A model generated the notes under the pieces. It saw only the letters and a program-made list of their open reading frames with translations. It had not been told where the DNA came from and searched no databases. The translations under genes were made by a program, and so were the position numbers. Positions 31,531 to 34,697 of a stretch of 34,697 nucleotides of DNA are shown here, in pieces. Position 1 is the stretch's first letter; the number at the start of each line of letters is the position of its first letter. The DNA comes from Lachnospiraceae bacterium UBA7182 (GTDB lineage: Bacteria; Bacillota; Clostridia; Lachnospirales; Lachnospiraceae): contig DKVI01000082.1 of assembly GCA_002491115.1 (NCBI GenBank), forward strand, positions 1 through 34,697, read 5' to 3'.

Positions 31531-33931
31531 GCCCTTTAAATCCTTTCGCAACCGCCGCGTCATACAAAAGGACGTCCCGGATTCCTTCCGCCGTGTATTC
31601 TGCCGCCGACCGATGTACATGGATACCGGCCGCTGCTGCCGCTTTCTCTGTCACCGGACCGATGCAGACCGCTTTGGCCTCCATCTCTTTTGTATCTGTC
31701 ATGGAAGCGAACGCTTTTACCGCCGACGCGCTGGCAAAGGTCACATAATCCACCTGGGGAAGAATCCGCCCAAGTTCCTCGCTTCTTCTCTCGTCCACTG
31801 CCGTGCAGTAAATGGGCAAAGCCCTGTACGGAACATTGGCAGCCTCAAGGGCATGATTTAATTCCAGAGAAGCTTCTTTTGCCCGCAATAAAAGCACCTG
31901 GTCTTTCTGCGTAAGGCCCGGCACCCATTCTTCGGAAAGATCCCGGCTGCTGTATCTGGTGGGAACAAAATCCGCCCGGATTCCCTTTGCCTCCAGCGCT
32001 TTTTTTGTACCCTCGCCGATGACCGCAAAACGGATGCCTGCCAGGCAGCGGATATCTTTTCCCGAATTGATCAGATAGTCAAAGAAAATATCCACCCCGT
32101 TACTGCTGGTAAATACGATCCAGCTATACTGATCCAGCATTTTCACCGTCTCTTCCAGTTCTTGGGTAAGCAGCGGCTTTGTATAGATCAGGCTGTAGGC
32201 GATGGCTTCCGCCCCTTCCGCTTCCAGCACCCGGCATTGGTTCTTTGCCATCTTCTCTGTGCCGGTCACCAGCACCCGCACGCCCGCCAGAGGCCCCTTG
32301 CCATGCCATGCGATCTCTTTTCCCACAGACACCACATCCCCTATGACCGTGATGGCGGGCGTCCCGATGCCTGCCCGCGCCGCTTCTTCCACAATCGTTC
32401 CAAGCGTCCCTGTGACCACTTTCTGGCGGCCTGTGGTCCCTTCCTGAACAACCGCCGCCAAAGTATCGGGGGATTTCCCGTTCCCGATCAGGTTCCTGGT
32501 GATATTGGGAAGATTTTTAAGGCCCATCAGGAATACAAGCGTCCCTTCTTCTTTTGCCAGGGTGGCATAATCCAGCACCTTCTTTTTCTTATGATCTCCT
32601 TCATGCCCGGTGATCACATGAAAAGAAGAGGCATAGTCTCTGTGCGTCAGAGGAATCCCCGCATAGGCAGGCGCGGCGTAGCAGGAAGATACGCCCGGCA
32701 CGATCTCATATTCGATTCCCGCTTCCAAAAGCTCCTGCGCTTCTTCGCCGCCCCTTCCGAAGATAAACGGGTCTCCTCCCTTTAAACGGACCACATTTTT
32801 TCCCTCTTTTGCCATCCGGATCAACAGGGCATTGGTCTCTTCCTGTTTCAAATGATGGTTTGACGCGCGTTTTCCGGCGTAGATCAGCTCTGCGTCTTTT
32901 CTTGCTTCATTCAGCAGGGAATCCGTAGCCAGGCTGTCATAGACGACCACGTCCGCCATACGGATGCAGGACAGGCATTTCTGCGTCACCAGATGTTTGT
33001 CTCCCGGGCCTGCGCCCACCAGCCACACCTTTCCCCTGCAAAGCTTTGCCGCCAGTTCCCGTCCCAGTATACCCGCCTCTGTAACAGAAAGTCCTGTGAC
33101 TCTGCTTCCTTTTGTCCTTTTCAGATGCCTTCCGTCCGGCGCGAACAAAGCCTCCATATGAAGCGTATCTTCTTCCAGCCAGGAAAACGCGGCCGCCGGC
33201 GCATTGCAGCTTCCTCCGATGGCAGATAAATACGCACGCTCTGCCGCCAGAGAGACTGCCGCCCTGGAATCATGAATCGCTTCCAATATTTCTTTTAAAT
33301 GCCCTTCCCGGCTCTCCACCGCCAGAATCGCCTGTCCCGCCGCCGGAAGGCACAATGATTTGTCCAGATATTCATAGTGATACGCTTTACTGTCTGACAG
33401 TTCCAGCCGCGTTAGTCCTGCCGCCGCCAGCACGATGGCGTCAAACTGTCCTTCCGACAGTTTCCGAAGCCTGGTCAGCACGTTTCCCCGGATCAAACGG
33501 ATCTGCACCAGCGGATTGACTTTTTTGATTTGCAGTTCCCGGCGAAGACTGCTGGTTCCCACCACACTGCCCGGCTTCAGATCACAAAGAGCGGTCCCGT
33601 CCAGAGTGACCAGCACGTCCTGTTCTGGACCCCGGCTTAAGACCGCGCCTATTCCAAGGCCTTCGGGAAATTCCATCGGCATGTCCTTGGCGCTGTGGAC
33701 CGCCAGGTCAACAGACCCGTCTAAAAGCGCTTCTTCCAACTCTTTTGTAAATACGCCTTTTCCTCCAAAAGAGGTCAAAGAGCGGTCTAACTGCTCGTCT
33801 CCTTTGGTGGAGATCTCCACAATCTCCACTTTGATTCCGGGAAACGCGTTTTCTATCTTTTCTTTCACAATATAAGTCTGAACCAGGGCGAGCTTACTCT
33901 TCCTGGTTCCGATGCGGATTACATTTTTCAT
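31520..33931 (-). CDS. HemC-SUMT-HemD triple fusion (porphobilinogen to precorrin-2)
   Basis: 803 residues with three enzymes in pathway-related order. Residues 1-295 are porphobilinogen deaminase (IRIGTRKSKLALVQT, VHSAKDMP, cofactor-binding Cys242 in GGSCNAP). Residues about 299-545 are uroporphyrinogen III C2/C7-methyltransferase (VWLVGAGPGDKHLVT, VRLKGGDPFIFGRGGEE, GIPLTHRDYASSFHVITGH). Residues about 548-800 are uroporphyrinogen III synthase (VRVLVTGTEKMAKNQC, WIVFTSSNGVDIFFDYL, FASASAVKAF). One chain thus turns porphobilinogen into hydroxymethylbilane, uroporphyrinogen III and precorrin-2. HemD-SUMT fusions are known in Clostridia; the three-part form is rarer. It overlaps cbiH by 4 bases. 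No hemE-type heme gene is present, so flux looks directed to corrin. Confidence 0.94.
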   Translation of the reverse strand: MKNVIRIGTRKSKLALVQTYIVKEKIENAFPGIKVEIVEISTKGDEQLDRSLTSFGGKGVFTKELEEALLDGSVDLAVHSAKDMPMEFPEGLGIGAVLSRGPEQDVLVTLDGTALCDLKPGSVVGTSSLRRELQIKKVNPLVQIRLIRGNVLTRLRKLSEGQFDAIVLAAAGLTRLELSDSKAYHYEYLDKSLCLPAAGQAILAVESREGHLKEILEAIHDSRAAVSLAAERAYLSAIGGSCNAPAAAFSWLEEDTLHMEALFAPDGRHLKRTKGSRVTGLSVTEAGILGRELAAKLCRGKVWLVGAGPGDKHLVTQKCLSCIRMADVVVYDSLATDSLLNEARKDAELIYAGKRASNHHLKQEETNALLIRMAKEGKNVVRLKGGDPFIFGRGGEEAQELLEAGIEYEIVPGVSSCYAAPAYAGIPLTHRDYASSFHVITGHEGDHKKKKVLDYATLAKEEGTLVFLMGLKNLPNITRNLIGNGKSPDTLAAVVQEGTTGRQKVVTGTLGTIVEEAARAGIGTPAITVIGDVVSVGKEIAWHGKGPLAGVRVLVTGTEKMAKNQCRVLEAEGAEAIAYSLIYTKPLLTQELEETVKMLDQYSWIVFTSSNGVDIFFDYLINSGKDIRCLAGIRFAVIGEGTKKALEAKGIRADFVPTRYSSRDLSEEWVPGLTQKDQVLLLRAKEASLELNHALEAANVPYRALPIYCTAVDERRSEELGRILPQVDYVTFASASAVKAFASMTDTKEMEAKAVCIGPVTEKAAAAAGIHVHRSAAEYTAEGIRDVLLYDAAVAKGFKGHGG

Positions 33932-34659
33932 AATCTGTATCCTCTGGGCGTGATCATACGCCCGTTCTTTACATAGGTCTGGGAATTTCCGATCACGACT
34001 ACGCTGAACATATCAATCGAAGCGTCTTTGAGTTTATCAAGGGTCGTAATACAGGAAGATTCGTCTTTTCTGCCCGCGTTTCTTACGATCCCCACCGGCG
34101 TATCTTTCTTCTGGTATTTCATCAGGATATCCGCCGCCTGTTCCACATATCCTGTGCGTTTTTTACTTTTGGGGTTATACAGACAGACAATCATATCTCC
34201 CTGTCCGGCACAGTCCACCCGTTTCATAATCAGGTCCAGGGGCGTCATCAGATCGCTTAAGCTGATCACGGCAAAATCGTGCATTAAAGGCGCCCCTAAC
34301 ACGGAGGCCGCCGCGCTGGCCGCGGTCACGCCGGGTACGGTCTCTATCTGAATATCCGCCTTCTTTTCCTCAGCCACCTGGTAGATAATGCCCGCCATAC
34401 CGTAGATCCCGCTGTCCCCGCTGGATACCATGGCGACGACCTGGTCTTTTAACGCCTCTTCCACCGCCATCTCGCAGCGCCTGACCTCCTGCATCATGGG
34501 CGTGGCGATATACTGTTTGTCCGGAAAATATTCTTTTAACAAATTCACATAAGTGGTGTATCCGGTCACCACATCCGCTTTTTTGATTACCTCTATGGCC
34601 TTTGCGGTCATATGCTCATAACCGCCCGGGCCGAAGCCTACGACATATAACTTTCCCAA
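33928..34659 (-). CDS. cbiH: Cobalt-precorrin-3 C17-methyltransferase
   Basis: Methylates C17 and drives ring contraction to cobalt-precorrin-4. 243 residues of the tetrapyrrole methylase fold: KLYVVGFGPGGYEHMTAKA (start), MVSSGDSGIYGMAG, TVPGVTAASAAASVLGAPLMHDFAVISLSDLMTP and GDMIVCLYNPKSKKR, which mark the CbiH/CobJ group. The start codon is TTG at 34659 with AGGAG 8 bases upstream; no ATG lies near. It is the first gene of the operon inside this window; cbiL, cbiF or others may precede it beyond the edge. Confidence 0.94.
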   Translation of the reverse strand: MGKLYVVGFGPGGYEHMTAKAIEVIKKADVVTGYTTYVNLLKEYFPDKQYIATPMMQEVRRCEMAVEEALKDQVVAMVSSGDSGIYGMAGIIYQVAEEKKADIQIETVPGVTAASAAASVLGAPLMHDFAVISLSDLMTPLDLIMKRVDCAGQGDMIVCLYNPKSKKRTGYVEQAADILMKYQKKDTPVGIVRNAGRKDESSCITTLDKLKDASIDMFSVVVIGNSQTYVKNGRMITPRGYRL

Positions 34660-34697
34660 TTTATATTCTCCTATTTAAGTTCCGCTCCATCCCTGCA
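34660..34697 (-). promoter_or_regulatory. Leader of cbiH, near copy of the rubredoxin leader end
   Basis: The last 38 bases of the window precede the TTG start of cbiH. On the minus strand they read TGGAGCGGAACTT (34689-34677), two bases, ATAGGAG (34674-34668), which matches 20 of 22 bases at 10437-10416 in the rubredoxin leader. No known riboswitch box fits in the short stretch visible. Confidence 0.5.

Larger units (their letters stand above)
16957..34659 (-). other. Anaerobic cobalamin biosynthesis operon
   Basis: Seventeen consecutive minus-strand genes from cbiH to the radical SAM gene. All junctions overlap or lie within about 6 bases, except cobS to the cobU-like gene (39 bases). I see no internal terminator. 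Gene content (cbiD, cbiG, cbiH, cbiET with no cobG, cobF or cobN) shows the cobalt-early anaerobic route. CobU, CobS, CobT and CobC provide nucleotide-loop assembly. The promoter and any controlling riboswitch lie outside the right edge. Confidence 0.9.

Noticed and set aside
34660..34697. Cobalamin riboswitch in front of cbiH
   Set aside because: Expected by context, but no B12-box-like sequence is in the 38 visible bases; any riboswitch would be beyond the edge.

Overview
The window reads as the chromosome of a low-to-mid GC, anaerobic, probably spore-forming Firmicute of the Lachnospiraceae type. The basis is strong AGGAGG-type ribosome binding sites, the oxygen-independent (cobalt-first) cobalamin pathway, a flavodiiron protein with a stand-alone rubredoxin, a SpaA/Cna-B-type surface protein, an ECF sigma factor with a DUF4179 partner, and many tightly overlapping genes. 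I saw no tRNA, rRNA, insertion sequence, prophage gene or CRISPR array.

Left part (1-16.9 kb): mixed housekeeping and envelope genes. A multi-repeat Cna-B surface protein on the minus strand stops inside its last repeat with no wall anchor. Divergent to it is a DUF885 lipoprotein with an HExxxxH-type site. A minus-strand group follows: rubredoxin, flavodiiron protein FprA, a DUF362 protein, a GNAT acetyltransferase, methionine aminopeptidase and a FliB-like protein. Upstream of that lie a coupled nitrilase-family hydrolase and a small alarmone synthetase. On the plus strand are a 109-residue protein with 24 cysteines and a coupled pair of unknown small genes. Then come an ECF sigma factor with its membrane partner, galE and one orphan gene.

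Right part (16.96-34.66 kb): one minus-strand cobalamin operon, read from right to left. Its order is cbiH/cobJ, a hemC-SUMT-hemD fusion, cobD, cbiP, cbiC, cobT, cbiD, cbiG, a cbiJ-cbiE-cbiT fusion, cbiA, cobU, cobS, a shortened cobU-like gene, cobC, cbiB, cobA and a PflX-like radical SAM gene. Junctions overlap or are a few bases apart, except a 39-base gap before the cobU-like gene. Together these cover porphobilinogen to uroporphyrinogen III and precorrin-2, most corrin-ring steps, amidation, adenosylation, aminopropanol attachment and nucleotide-loop assembly. Not seen, and perhaps beyond the right edge: hemA, hemB, a precorrin-2 dehydrogenase, cobaltochelatase, cbiL, cbiF and cobalt transport.

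Most worth a second look: (i) the rubredoxin transcript starts from a perfect-consensus promoter and has a roughly 150-base leader with pseudoknot potential, and the last 20-odd bases of that leader recur almost exactly in front of cbiH at the right edge of the window; (ii) the two triple-domain fusions; (iii) the shortened CobU paralogue without the nucleotide-accepting histidine region; (iv) the cysteine-rich protein behind a SigK-like promoter; (v) the radical SAM gene translationally tied to the B12 operon.
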